From the NCBI GenBank assembly GCA_035358815.1, contig DAOPQC010000002.1, forward strand, positions 530,620 to 594,619: a stretch of DNA of 64,000 bases, in the 5' to 3' direction. A program made the translations under genes and the position numbers. The notes beneath the pieces are model-generated. The model was not told the origin of the DNA and ran no database searches. It saw nothing but the letters and a program-made list of their open reading frames with translations. This document shows, piece by piece, positions 16,620 to 25,171 of the stretch (the first letter of the stretch is position 1; each line of letters begins with the position of its first letter). The DNA comes from Thermoanaerobaculales bacterium. Its GTDB lineage: Bacteria > Acidobacteriota > Thermoanaerobaculia > Thermoanaerobaculales > Sulfomarinibacteraceae.

Positions 16620-17177
16620 GTGGAGCACCAGCATCTGGTTCCGCAGCAGATGTTCCTGACCAAGGGAGTCGGCCGCCACGTCGAGAAGCTGGCCAGCTTC
16701 GAGCTGGCGCTCCGCATGGCGGGCATCGCCGCCTTCAACATCGTGAGCGTGTCCAGCATCTTCCCACCCCACTGCAGGATCATCTCCAAGGACGCCGGCC
16801 TCAAGAAGCTGCAACCGGGGCAGATCGTGTTCTGCGTCAAGAGCCAGGCCCAGACCGACGAGCAGCACCGGCTGATCTCGGCGGCAATCGGCATCGCGCG
16901 GCCGACCGACCCCAACGTGTTCGGCTACCTGTCGGAGCACCACGACTACGGCAAGACCGACGAGGAGGTCAGCGACTACGCCGAGGACCTCGCCGCCGGC
17001 ATGCTCGCCACCACCCTCGGGGTGACCGAGTTCGACGTCGACGAGAGCTGGGACCGCAAGCGAGACCTGTGGAAGATCTCCGACCGGATCGTCAAGACCC
17101 GCAGCATGACCCAGTCCGCGGTCGGTCGGAAGGGCATCTGGACGACGGTCGTGGCGGCCGCAGTGCTCATCGTGTGA
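16620..17177 (+). CDS. Pyruvoyl-dependent arginine decarboxylase
   Basis: 185 residues. It resembles the PvlArgDC family, which decarboxylates arginine to agmatine after self-cleavage at a Ser to give a pyruvoyl group. The proenzyme site is recognisable as FNIVSVSSIFPPHCRI, where cleavage is expected before the second Ser. Other family segments are PGQIVFCVKSQAQTDEQHRL and GYLSEHHDYGKTDEEVSDYA. The GTG start follows GGAGGTG; ATG 16650 is an alternative. The stop overlaps the agmatinase start by one base (TGATG), so the two form a translationally coupled arginine-to-putrescine unit. Confidence 0.9.
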   Translation: MEHQHLVPQQMFLTKGVGRHVEKLASFELALRMAGIAAFNIVSVSSIFPPHCRIISKDAGLKKLQPGQIVFCVKSQAQTDEQHRLISAAIGIARPTDPNVFGYLSEHHDYGKTDEEVSDYAEDLAAGMLATTLGVTEFDVDESWDRKRDLWKISDRIVKTRSMTQSAVGRKGIWTTVVAAAVLIV

Positions 17178-18085
17178 TGGACCTGATCCGGCCCAACTTC
17201 CTCAACCTCGACGAAGAGGCCTCGGACGCGGATCGCAGCGGCGTCCTGATCTTGCCCTTGCCGCTCGACATCACCGCGTCGTGGAAGCGGGGCACCGGCG
17301 ACGGGCCGGCGGCGATCCTCGCCGCCAGTCACCACATCGAGTTTTACGACGAGGAGCTCGACGCCATCCCGTGGGAGCTGGTCGGCGGCATCGCCACCCA
17401 GCCGACGCCGGAGCTCCCGGTCGACCCGGCCGCCGCGGCGCAGGTGATCTTCGAGATCGCCTCGTCGCTGGTCCGCCCCGACCGCCTGCTGCTCTCGCTC
17501 GGCGGCGAGCACGCGGTGACGGCGCCGCTGGTCCGCGCCCACCAGGCGCTGTGGCCGGCGCTGTCCGTGGTCCAGATCGACGCCCACGCCGACCTGCGCG
17601 ACAGCTACCTGGGCTCGCCGCACAACCACGCCTGCCCGATGCGGCGCATCGTCGAGGACGGCGTCTTCCTGACCGGCATCGGTATCCGCTCCCTCGACGA
17701 GCCGGAGCGGCGCTTCATCCGCGGCGAGAGGAGCCGCCTTCACCTCGGCCACCAGGTCGCGGGGCGGCTCGCCGAGGTCGCCGAGGAGATCATCGCCGGG
17801 GTGCCCCCCGGCCCGGTCTACCTGACCATCGACCTCGACGGCTTCGACCCCTCGGTGGTGCCGGCGGTCGGCACCCCGGTGCCCGGCGGCCTCGGCTGGG
17901 CCGAGACGCTGGCCTTCGTCCGCCGCCTGTGCGAGTCGCGTCCGGTGGTCGGCGCCGACGTCGTCGAGCTGGCGCCCCGCGAGGGGCTGCACTACGCCGA
18001 TGCCGCCGCGGCGCGGCTGGTGCACAAGATCATCGGCTACGTCGCCGTGGCTCGGCGCGGCGGTGACGTCGGGTTCAGGGTCTGA
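17177..18085 (+). CDS. speB: Agmatinase
   Basis: 302 residues, ureohydrolase fold. It hydrolyses agmatine to putrescine and urea using a binuclear Mn centre. Metal ligands are visible: His in LGGEHAVTAPL, the D-x-H-x-D set in VVQIDAHADLRDSY, and the D-x-D in YLTIDLDGFDPSVVPAVG. It follows pyruvoyl arginine decarboxylase directly, which supports agmatine as substrate over arginine or guanidinobutyrate. The start codon shares its A with the upstream TGA. A family A repeat begins five bases after the stop. Confidence 0.92.
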   Translation: MDLIRPNFLNLDEEASDADRSGVLILPLPLDITASWKRGTGDGPAAILAASHHIEFYDEELDAIPWELVGGIATQPTPELPVDPAAAAQVIFEIASSLVRPDRLLLSLGGEHAVTAPLVRAHQALWPALSVVQIDAHADLRDSYLGSPHNHACPMRRIVEDGVFLTGIGIRSLDEPERRFIRGERSRLHLGHQVAGRLAEVAEEIIAGVPPGPVYLTIDLDGFDPSVVPAVGTPVPGGLGWAETLAFVRRLCESRPVVGADVVELAPREGLHYADAAAARLVHKIIGYVAVARRGGDVGFRV

Positions 18086-18090
18086 CCGCG

Positions 18091-18171
18091 AGGGACTAGG
18101 ATCTGGGGGCTGGGATCTCGGTTCAGCCCCCCTCCACCCCGTAGATCCTAGATCCCAGATCCTAGATCCTC
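18091..18171. repeat. Family A inverted repeat pair, copy 4
   Basis: Left arm GGGACTAGGATCTGGGGGCT onward (18091-18120); right arm CCCCGTAGATCCTAGATCCC onward (18136-18171). The spacer is only about 15 bases. It sits between the agmatinase stop and the epimerase start. Confidence 0.85.
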
Positions 18172-18193
18172 TGTGCATGGTAGATTCCCCGCC

Positions 18194-19090
18194 ATGAAGA
18201 TCATCATCTCCGGCGCGAGCGGTCTCGTCGGTCGCTGGCTGGTGCCTGACCTCGAGGCCGCTGGTCACCAGGTGGTGAGGCTCGCCCGCGGTGAGGTCGA
18301 GTCAGGGACGACGAGCGCCGCACGCTGGGACCCGGCGCGCGGCGAGCTCGACCCCGCCGTGCTGTCGGGCGCCGACGCCGTCGTCAACCTCAACGGCCGC
18401 ACCATCGGCGAGGGACGCTGGACGCCGCGCGTCAAACAGGAGCTGCGGTCGAGCCGGATCCGGTCGACAGAGACGCTGGCCCGCGCCATCGGCGTGGCCG
18501 CGTCGCCGCCGCCGCTGCTCGTCAGCGCGTCGGCGGTCGGCTACTACGGCGACCGCGGGGAGGAGCTCCTGGACGAGGGCGCGCCCCCGGGCACCGGCTT
18601 CCTCGCCGAGCTCGCGCGCGACTGGGAGCAGGCGGCCCTCACCGCGGCCTCCGGGCGCACGCGGGTGGTGCTGCTCCGGCTCGCCATGGTGGTGGGCCGC
18701 GGCGGCGCGCTCGAGCGGATGCTGCTGCCGTTCCGGCTCGGCGTGGGCGGGCCGATCGGCTCCGGCCGGCAGTGGTGGCCGTGGGTCGCCATGGCGGACG
18801 TGATCGGAGCAGTACGCTTCGTTCTCGATCAGCCCGCAGCGAGCGGCCCGATCAACCTCGCCGCGCCACAGCAGGTGCGCTGCGCCAACTTCGCGAAGGC
18901 CCTCGGCCAGGTCCTCAACCGGCCGAGCCTGCTGCGCCTGCCCGCGGCGGCAGCCCGCCTGGCGATGGGCGAGATGGCGGACGCGCTGCTGCTCGCGAGC
19001 GCGCGGGTTCAGCCGGCGGCGCTCGAGGGCCTCGGCTACTCCTTCCGGGTGCCCGATCTCGCGACCGCCATCCGGCACGCCATCGACTAG
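18194..19090 (+). CDS. TIGR01777-type NAD-dependent epimerase/SDR protein
   Basis: 298 residues. Extended short-chain dehydrogenase fold with the N-terminal glycine motif IISGASGLVGRWLVP, then AVVNLNGRTIGEGRW, LLVSASAVGYYGDRGEELLD (the Y-x-x-x-K-like region is altered to YYGDRG, as is usual in this family) and a C-terminal DUF1731-like segment (LRLPAAAARLAMGEMADALLL, PAALEGLGYSF). Homologues such as E. coli YfcH have no proven substrate. ATG chosen at MKIIISG. The final TAG directly abuts the next family A repeat (TAGGAGGATCT). Confidence 0.85.
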   Translation: MKIIISGASGLVGRWLVPDLEAAGHQVVRLARGEVESGTTSAARWDPARGELDPAVLSGADAVVNLNGRTIGEGRWTPRVKQELRSSRIRSTETLARAIGVAASPPPLLVSASAVGYYGDRGEELLDEGAPPGTGFLAELARDWEQAALTAASGRTRVVLLRLAMVVGRGGALERMLLPFRLGVGGPIGSGRQWWPWVAMADVIGAVRFVLDQPAASGPINLAAPQQVRCANFAKALGQVLNRPSLLRLPAAAARLAMGEMADALLLASARVQPAALEGLGYSFRVPDLATAIRHAID

Positions 19091-19214
19091 GAGGATCTGG
19101 GATCTAGGGGCTGGGATCTAGGGCCCGCCCAACCACCCGGATTGCCACGCGGAATCAGCGACGGACTCGATCCCGGCGCTCCCTAAATCCTAGATCCTAG
19201 ACCCTGTACCCTCC
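19091..19214. repeat. Family A inverted repeat pair, copy 5
   Basis: Left arm GAGGATCTGGGATCTAGGGG (19091-19123); right arm CCCTAAATCCTAGATCCTAG (19180-19214). The spacer shares CCGCCCAACC and GATCCCGGCGCT with the adjacent copy 6, so the two are tandem homologues. Confidence 0.85.
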
Positions 19215-19221
19215 TGAAGCC

Positions 19222-19334
19222 GGGATCTGGGGGATAGGATCTAGGGCCGCCCACCCAACCGGGTTGACGCCCGACCACCGTGCCGACCGCGATCCCGGCG
19301 CTCCCTAAATCCTAGATCCTAGACCCTATATCCT
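19222..19334. repeat. Family A inverted repeat pair, copy 6
   Basis: Left arm GGGATCTGGGGGATAGGATC (19222-19246); right arm CTCCCTAAATCCTAGATCCT (19301-19334). It is in tandem with copy 5, with related but diverged spacers, which suggests duplication followed by divergence. No gene is seen between 19091 and 19389. Confidence 0.85.
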
Positions 19335-19389
19335 CGTGAGACCGGCGTCCATGTACAATGACCCGCACCCTTCGTGCCCGGAGGATCCC

Positions 19390-20613
19390 ATGCGTGAGCT
19401 GCTGAGCCCGACCAACCTCGACTACCAGGACCGCGCCCGCGAGGTGGCCGAGAAGTTCGTCCGCCCTCGAGCCGCCGAGCTCGACCGCACCGGCGAGTAC
19501 GGCTGGGACATCCTGGAGGCCCTCAGGTCGTACCGCCTCACCGGGATCTGGATCCCCGAGGAGTACGGCGGCCAGGGAGCCGGCGTGCTCGACATCTGCC
19601 TGGTGGTCGAGCAGCTGTCGCGCGCGTGCGGCGGCGTCGGGGTCGCCTACGCGGTCAACGCGCTCGGCTCGTTCCCGATCGTCCTCGGCGGCACTCCGGA
19701 GCAGAAGCAGAAGTACCTGCCGCCGATCGTGGACGGAGCGCTGATCGCCTTCGGCCTGTCCGAGAAGGCGTCCGGCTCCGACGCCGGCAGCCTTCGCACC
19801 ACGGCCATCCGCGACGGCTCCGACTACGTCCTCGACGGCCACAAGAAGTGGAACACCAACGGCGCGGTCGCCTCGACCTACACGATCTACGCCCTCACCG
19901 ACCCCGACAAGGGCATGCGCGGCATCTCGGCCTTCATCCTCGACAAGGGCACCCCGGGCTTCTCGGTGGGCAAGCGCGAGGACACGATGGGGATCCGGAC
20001 CGTGCCGGTCAACGAGCTCGACTTCGCCGGCTGCCGGGTGCCGGCCTCCCAGCTGCTCGGCGGCAAGGAGGGCGGCGGCTTCCGCAACGCGATGATGACC
20101 CTCGACCGCGCCCGGCCGGGCGTCGCCGCACAGGCGCTGGGGCTCGCCCAGGGCGCCCTCGAGTGGGCGCTGCGCTACACCTCGGAGCGCCGCCAGTTCG
20201 GCCAGACCGTGATGTCGCACCAGGCGATCCAGTTCATGCTCGCCGACATGGCGACTCAGGTCGAGGCGGCGCGCCAGCTGGTCTACACCTCGGCCCGGGC
20301 GATCGACGCCGGGGTCAAGAACATCAACAAGATCGCCGCCATGGCCAAGGTCTTCGCCACTGACACCGCGATGCGGGTGACGACCGACGCGGTCCAGCTT
20401 TTCGGCGGCTACGGCTACTGCCGCGACTATCCGATCGAGAAGTACATGCGGGACGCCAAGATTACCCAGATCTACGAGGGCACCAACCAGGTTCAGCGCC
20501 TGGTCATCGGCCGCGCCCTGACCCGCGAGCTCAAGGAGCTGACCGGCCACCTCGACGTCACGGTCGAGCACTTCCCGGGGTTCACTCCGAGTGCCGGCCC
20601 GGTGGAGGTGTGA
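19390..20613 (+). CDS. Acyl-CoA dehydrogenase
   Basis: 407 residues, FAD-dependent, typical ACAD length. It oxidises an acyl-CoA to the 2-enoyl-CoA and passes electrons to ETF. Visible: GLSEKASGSDAGSLRTTA (FAD/substrate segment), KKWNTNGAVAS, the C-terminal family signature RRQFGQTVMSHQAIQFMLAD, FGGYGYCRDYPIEKYMRDAK and ITQIYEGTNQVQRLVIGR, in which the Glu is the catalytic base position of short/medium-chain enzymes. The chain-length class is not readable. ATG 19390 follows GGAGG. The membrane iron-sulfur oxidoreductase at 13.4 kb is a plausible electron-chain partner (inference). Confidence 0.93.
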   Translation: MRELLSPTNLDYQDRAREVAEKFVRPRAAELDRTGEYGWDILEALRSYRLTGIWIPEEYGGQGAGVLDICLVVEQLSRACGGVGVAYAVNALGSFPIVLGGTPEQKQKYLPPIVDGALIAFGLSEKASGSDAGSLRTTAIRDGSDYVLDGHKKWNTNGAVASTYTIYALTDPDKGMRGISAFILDKGTPGFSVGKREDTMGIRTVPVNELDFAGCRVPASQLLGGKEGGGFRNAMMTLDRARPGVAAQALGLAQGALEWALRYTSERRQFGQTVMSHQAIQFMLADMATQVEAARQLVYTSARAIDAGVKNINKIAAMAKVFATDTAMRVTTDAVQLFGGYGYCRDYPIEKYMRDAKITQIYEGTNQVQRLVIGRALTRELKELTGHLDVTVEHFPGFTPSAGPVEV

Positions 20614-20624
20614 GCGGAGGTGAA

Positions 20625-20665
20625 GGGAATAGGATCCAGGTTCTAGGATCTGGGATCTGGGGGAC
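20625..20665. repeat. Family A half-element, copy 7
   Basis: A single arm, GGAATAGGATCCAGGTTCTA then GGATCTGGGATCTGGGGG, sits 12 bases after the acyl-CoA dehydrogenase stop. No inverted partner is found; a family B element begins about 25 bases later. Confidence 0.75.
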
Positions 20666-20690
20666 ACGGACCGGCCCCGCCCCGCCCCAG

Positions 20691-20896
20691 TCCGCTTCCG
20701 CTTCCGCGCCCGCATCCGGATACCCGTTGGAACTTCGGTGGCAGTCAATGCCGCAGCAGGGTACCTCGCAGCATCGGGAGGCAGGTCAACGGGTGATCTC
20801 CCAGCCGAGGATGGAAACCGCGCCACCAAACCGGCCCCGAATATGCGAAGGCCGGCAGTCGGACTCGGAAGCGGAAGCGGGCGCGGAAGCGGGCTC
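20691..20896. repeat. Family B bracketed element with unique spacer
   Basis: Left arm TCCGCTTCCGCTTCCGCGCC (20691-20719), right arm ACTCGGAAGCGGAAGCGGGC (20862-20896), inverted relative to each other. The spacer of about 145 bases shows no convincing gene. With the family A half-element it accounts for the 349-base gap between the dehydrogenase and nuclease genes. Confidence 0.75.
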
Positions 20897-20962
20897 GGGT
20901 GGTTCAGCGATGCTGGCCGGGGAGCATCGCCAACTCGCGAGCGCCTGCAGTTCGCCAACCTG

Positions 20963-22726
20963 TCACGGCAGCGGGCGTCGGCCCTCCGGCCGCCGGAGGT
21001 GCGGCCCGAGGTAGAGGACGAGCCCGTCGTGGTCGGAGCTGCGCGCGGCCGTTGACGGATCGTCCTCGAGCGCCTGCGGCGCATCGGCGTTGCCGCGGCC
21101 GAACGCCACGCTCGCGACCCAGGGGCCCGCGGCCCGCGTGGTCAGCACGTGGTCGAGCACCTCGGCGTCGCCGTCGAACACGTACGAGTAGCGCTCGGCC
21201 GCCGGCAGCCATGCCACCCAGTCGGTGAGCGGCGGGTCGAGCACGTCGACTGCCGGGATCAGCGCGCCGAGGGGATCAGGGAGGCCGGTGACCTGGCCGA
21301 TGACGTCGACGTAGCCGTCGGTGAACTCAAAGGCGTTGAAGTCGCCGATGACGATCAGGCGTTCGTCCGGGCGCTCGCCCTGCCGCTGCTGGATCCAACC
21401 CGCCAGCCACACCGCCTGCTCGTGGCGCTTGCGGCGCACCCGCTCGCCGTCCTGGGGATCGTCGATGCCGATCATCGACCGCTGGTGCACGGCCACCACG
21501 GTCAGCGGCAGCGGCGGGTCGGCGCCGCGCCAGGTCGCCTCGAGCACGAGCGGCGGCCGGTCGTTGAGCAGCGAGCCGTCGAGGCTGAAAATGGCGTTGG
21601 CGCCGATCTGGGTCAGCGACAGCACATCGACGGTGTCGTGAACCAGGAAGCCGACATCGAACTCGTCGACGGCCGGCGCCTCCACGTGGTACGCCGCGTA
21701 GGCGGCGGCAGGATCGTCGGCGCGGATCCGGCCCGCCAGGTCGGCCAGGGTCGCCAGGTCCTTGACCTCCTGCACCGCCAGCACCTCCGGCGCACGCAGG
21801 ACCTCGCGGATCTGGCGGGAGAGCTTGCCGAGCCGGATCGCGAACGGCGGGTCGGCGGCCGCGCGGTCGAGTCGCTCGAGGTTCTGGGTGGCCACGGTCA
21901 GCTCGCCGCTGCGGCGGCTGCGCACCGGCCGCGGCAGCGTCGGGACGTCGACCACCTCGAGCTCGGTCGGCCACAGCCGGTACTCGTCGAACTCCTCGGC
22001 GAGAACGCCGACCGCCGTGAAGGCGCTGCCGCCGGCCAGCGGCGTCTCCGGACCGCCGAGGCCGCCCGGGGCCAGCCAGAAGGTCTCCGGGTTGCCATCG
22101 AAGACCGGCAGGCCGGCGACGCCCGGGTAGAGGACCCCCGGCTCGCGGAACGGTCGCCGGGGGACGGCCACCACTGGAGCGTCGCCAAAGCCGTCGCTCG
22201 ACCCGGCCGCCACTCCCGCGGCCACCCGCAGGCGCATGCCCTCGAAGCGCTCAAGCTCGATCTCCGGCCACGGCTGGTTCGGTGAGGGCGTGCGCCGGTC
22301 GAGCTCAATGGGCGCCGGCAGCGGGCTCCCGGAGCTGCGGACGATCACCGTCGCCTCGTGGAGCTGGGTCCAGCCGAAGAGCTCGACGACCGTCCCGACC
22401 ACGTCGACCAGCTGCCCCACCTCGACCTCCGGCGACACCTCGTCGACGACATAGATGCCGTTCGAGGTGCCGGGGTCGCCGTCGTCCCGGGCGTCGGGCG
22501 TCTGGAGGAAGAAACCCTCGGGGCCCACCGCGGTGACCACGTTGCCCTCGGTGCGCACCTGCACGCCCTGGTAGGCCGAGGCGAGGCCCGGGCCCTGGAT
22601 CTCGAAGATCTCGAGCGTCTCCTGGAGCAGCGAGATCGCGATCGCGGCCGGCACTGCCGCAACCACGGCGGCGAGAGCAATGGCGGCTGCGAGCGGCCGG
22701 CCCGGGGCAGGGGCTGGTGGCGCCAT
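20963..22726 (-). CDS. Exported endonuclease/exonuclease/phosphatase (EEP) family protein
   Basis: 587 residues. The N-terminal hydrophobic segment (AAAIALAAVVAAVPAAIAISLL) suggests export or anchoring. Residues about 40-290 are beta-rich with an OB-like region (GNVVTAVGPEGFFLQTPDAR, VGQLVDVVGTVVELFGWTQL), as in extracellular nucleases of the YhcR/NExA type. The EEP domain follows: LTVATQNLERLDR, EVLAVQEVKDLATL with the metal-binding Glu, LIVIGDFNAFEFTDG and SSDHDGLVLYL with the catalytic Asp-His. Expected activity: metal-dependent phosphodiester hydrolysis, perhaps on extracellular nucleic acid; a phosphatase role is possible. Three bases separate its start from the ggt stop upstream, so they are probably co-transcribed. 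Confidence 0.8.
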   Translation of the reverse strand: MAPPAPAPGRPLAAAIALAAVVAAVPAAIAISLLQETLEIFEIQGPGLASAYQGVQVRTEGNVVTAVGPEGFFLQTPDARDDGDPGTSNGIYVVDEVSPEVEVGQLVDVVGTVVELFGWTQLHEATVIVRSSGSPLPAPIELDRRTPSPNQPWPEIELERFEGMRLRVAAGVAAGSSDGFGDAPVVAVPRRPFREPGVLYPGVAGLPVFDGNPETFWLAPGGLGGPETPLAGGSAFTAVGVLAEEFDEYRLWPTELEVVDVPTLPRPVRSRRSGELTVATQNLERLDRAAADPPFAIRLGKLSRQIREVLRAPEVLAVQEVKDLATLADLAGRIRADDPAAAYAAYHVEAPAVDEFDVGFLVHDTVDVLSLTQIGANAIFSLDGSLLNDRPPLVLEATWRGADPPLPLTVVAVHQRSMIGIDDPQDGERVRRKRHEQAVWLAGWIQQRQGERPDERLIVIGDFNAFEFTDGYVDVIGQVTGLPDPLGALIPAVDVLDPPLTDWVAWLPAAERYSYVFDGDAEVLDHVLTTRAAGPWVASVAFGRGNADAPQALEDDPSTAARSSDHDGLVLYLGPHLRRPEGRRPLP

Positions 22727-22729
22727 CGG

Positions 22730-24430
22730 CTAGCCCGGCGCCGGGCGCTGGACCACGGCCGCGCCGCCGCCCCGCGGGTCGGCGGCCGCCGCCACCGCGC
22801 CGTCCGCCCACCGCCGGACCGCATTGACATCGCCGATCGCCTCGATCTCGCGCAGCTGGTGGCCGCGCCGCACGAGCTCGGCCGCGGTCTCCGGGGAGAG
22901 AGCGCCCGGCTCGGCGAAGATGGCGTCGGGCAGCCACTGGTGGTGGATGCGGGGGCGGTTCACCGCCGCCTGCAACTCGTCGGAGTCAACCACGATGCTG
23001 AGCAGCACCTGGGCCGTGGCGGTGGGGATCCGCGGGCCGCCGGGCGAGCCGAGCACCAGCAGCTCGCTGCCGCGCCGGCAGACGGTCGGGCTCATCGAGG
23101 ACAGCATCCGCTTGCCGGGGGCGATGGCGTTGGCCTCGCCCTGGATGAGGCCGTAGAGGTTGGGCTGGCCGGGCGCCGCGGCGAAGTCGTCCATCTCGTT
23201 GTTGAGCAGGAAGCCGGCCCCCTCGACGGTCAGCCCGCAACCGAACGATCCGTTGAGGGTGGTGGTCATGCTGACCGCATTGCCGTCGCCGTCGACCACC
23301 GACAGGTGGGTGGTCTCGGCGCGCTCGAGCGCCATGCGAGGGCTCCACGGGCGGACCTTCTTGGAGGGAGTGGCGCGGTGGCGGAGCTGGCCGGCTCGCA
23401 GGTCGAGCCAGCGTCCCGCCAGCAGCGGCGCGCCGTCGAAGCCGGTGTGGTCCGGGTCTCCGAGATCGAACCGGTCGGCGAAGCTGCGCCGCCACGCCTC
23501 GGCCACCCGGTGGGCGCGTTCGGCGCCGAACCGCGGCAGTGACGCCCAGCCGGTGCGCTCGGCGAAGCCGCAGGTCTGGCCGACGATGATGCCGCCGGAT
23601 GACGGCAGGGGCATCGACGCCACCTGCCAGCCGAAGGCCTCGAACGTCAGCGGCTCCCGCCACACCGGCCGATAGCCCGCCAGGTCGGCGGTGGTGAGGA
23701 TCCCGCCGTGCTCCCGCGCCGCCTCCGCGATGGCCACGGCGCGGCGGCCCTCGGTGATCGCCGCCGGCCCAGCCGTCGCGTAGTCGCGCAGGGTCGACGA
23801 GAGCTCGGGCAGCACGACCAGCGCGCCGGCCTCGATCGGGCGGCCGGCGGGCAGCCAGAGCGCGGCCGACGACGGGAAGCGGGCGAGCAGCGCGGCCTCC
23901 TCGGCGAGGTCGGCGTTGAGCCGGCGGGACACCCGGAAGCCCCCGGCCGCCAGGCGGATCGCCGGATCCACCACCTTCGGCCAGGGCAGGCGGCCGTGCC
24001 GCGCGTGGAGCTCGAACAGCCCGGTCGGCGTCCCCGGCACGCCGGCCGCGAGCGGCCCCACCAGGGAGGCATCGGGGACCGGCCGGCCGCGCTCGTCGAG
24101 GTACATGTCGGGTCGCGCCGCCGCCGGCGCGGTCTCGCGGAAGTCGAGCGCAGCGAGGCGGTCCCCGACGAGCACCACAGCGAACCCGCCGCCGCCGAGA
24201 TTGCCGGCCTGCGGGTGGACGACGGCGAGGGCAAGCGCGGTGGCGACCGCGGCATCGACGGCATTGCCGCCGGCCTCCAGAATCTCCAGCCCGGCACGGC
24301 TGGCGTCGAGCTCGGCGCTGGACACCGCCCCGCCGGACCCCGCCACCGCCCGCGCGTCGGCGGCGTCTGCCCGGCCGGGGGCGAGCGCGACGGCGAGGAC
24401 GAGAGCCGACAGCAGCCGTTGCGCAATCAT
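22730..24430 (-). CDS. ggt: Gamma-glutamyltransferase
   Basis: 566 residues with signal peptide MIAQRLLSALVLAVALAPGR, so periplasmic. Ntn-hydrolase that self-cleaves into two subunits and hydrolyses or transfers gamma-glutamyl groups (for example from glutathione). The autoprocessing site is ERAETTHLSVVDGDGNAVSM, with the first Thr of TTH as expected nucleophile. Further motifs are GGNAVDAAVATALALAVVHP, NLGGGGFAVV, FGCGLTVEGAGFLLNNEMDDF and RMLSSMSPTV. The start was chosen at the signal peptide; the open frame extends upstream but antisense to the TerB-like gene. It is transcribed with the EEP gene downstream. Confidence 0.92.
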   Translation of the reverse strand: MIAQRLLSALVLAVALAPGRADAADARAVAGSGGAVSSAELDASRAGLEILEAGGNAVDAAVATALALAVVHPQAGNLGGGGFAVVLVGDRLAALDFRETAPAAARPDMYLDERGRPVPDASLVGPLAAGVPGTPTGLFELHARHGRLPWPKVVDPAIRLAAGGFRVSRRLNADLAEEAALLARFPSSAALWLPAGRPIEAGALVVLPELSSTLRDYATAGPAAITEGRRAVAIAEAAREHGGILTTADLAGYRPVWREPLTFEAFGWQVASMPLPSSGGIIVGQTCGFAERTGWASLPRFGAERAHRVAEAWRRSFADRFDLGDPDHTGFDGAPLLAGRWLDLRAGQLRHRATPSKKVRPWSPRMALERAETTHLSVVDGDGNAVSMTTTLNGSFGCGLTVEGAGFLLNNEMDDFAAAPGQPNLYGLIQGEANAIAPGKRMLSSMSPTVCRRGSELLVLGSPGGPRIPTATAQVLLSIVVDSDELQAAVNRPRIHHQWLPDAIFAEPGALSPETAAELVRRGHQLREIEAIGDVNAVRRWADGAVAAAADPRGGGAAVVQRPAPG

Positions 24431-24511
24431 CGTTCGAGTGTATCGCAAACCTCGGATCCGTTCGTGAACCAAGAGGCGCCGGAATGCGTACTTTGTGCCA
24501 TGGAGGACGCG

Positions 24512-24997
24512 ATGAACCGACCGCGGTCTGAAGGCCGGACCGACGACCGGCACGCGCTCGCTGACGCTATCCGCAACCTCGCCCACCAGATCGAAGCCCT
24601 GCCGGAGTCGACTGCGGACCTGCTGGAGGCGCTGTCCTTCCTGCTGGCCCGGGTCGCCGACGCCGATCGCCGGATCAGCGCCGAGGAGGCACTCGCGATG
24701 GAGCGCACGCTCGCCGATCACACCGGCGTCAGCTCGGCGCAGGCCGCGCTGATCGTCGAGATCGCCAAGCACCGGGCGCGCCTCGCCGACCGCGGCATGG
24801 CCTACGCCGAGAGCAGGCTGCTGCGCGACCGCCTCGACGACGTCGAGCGGCTGGGGGTGCTCGGCCGCCTGCACGCGGTCGCGGCCGCCGACGGGGAGGC
24901 CACTGGCTGCGAGCTCGACGAGATCCACGAGCTCGCGGCCGAGCTCGGGTTCACCAGTGGCGAGGTGGCGGCGCTCCGGCGCCGCCTGCATGCCTGA
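24512..24997 (+). CDS. TerB-family protein
   Basis: 161 residues, all-helical. Two paired acidic motifs typical of TerB/DjlA N-domains are visible: RVADADRRISAEEALAMERT and HAVAAADGEATGCELDEIHE, which bind metal in characterised members. The family is linked to tellurite and stress phenotypes, but most single TerB-domain proteins have no known role. The ATG at 24512 has GGAGG five bases upstream, while the ATG at 24500 has none, so the shorter form is preferred. Divergent from ggt across about 80 bases. Confidence 0.8.
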   Translation: MNRPRSEGRTDDRHALADAIRNLAHQIEALPESTADLLEALSFLLARVADADRRISAEEALAMERTLADHTGVSSAQAALIVEIAKHRARLADRGMAYAESRLLRDRLDDVERLGVLGRLHAVAAADGEATGCELDEIHELAAELGFTSGEVAALRRRLHA

Positions 24998-25020
24998 GGC
25001 GACCGCGCCGGCACCCCAGC

Positions 25021-25111
25021 CGTTCCCGCCCCCGTCCCTGTTCCCGCTCGCTGTTCCGCCCTCGGGAGCGCTTCGCGCGGAGGCGAAAGCGGGCGCGGAA
25101 GCGGGCAGTCA
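25021..25111. repeat. Family B bracketed element, short form
   Basis: The left arm CCGTTCCCGCCCCCGTCCCT continues to 25050. The right arm GAGGCGAAAGCGGGCGCGGA ends at 25111. The spacer is about 28 bases (TTCCGCCCTCGGGAGCGCTTCGCGC), a fragment also seen in the longer copies at 9.8 and 13.1 kb. It lies directly upstream of nifU. Confidence 0.75.
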
Positions 25112-25171
25112 GCCGGGTCGATCGGCTATCATTCGGTCCTCCCGGCGGGGGCACCGCCGGCGGGGAGCCGC

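Noticed and set aside
19091..19334. CRISPR array
   Set aside because: The repeats are inverted, degenerate and unevenly spaced, there are only two units, and no cas genes are present.
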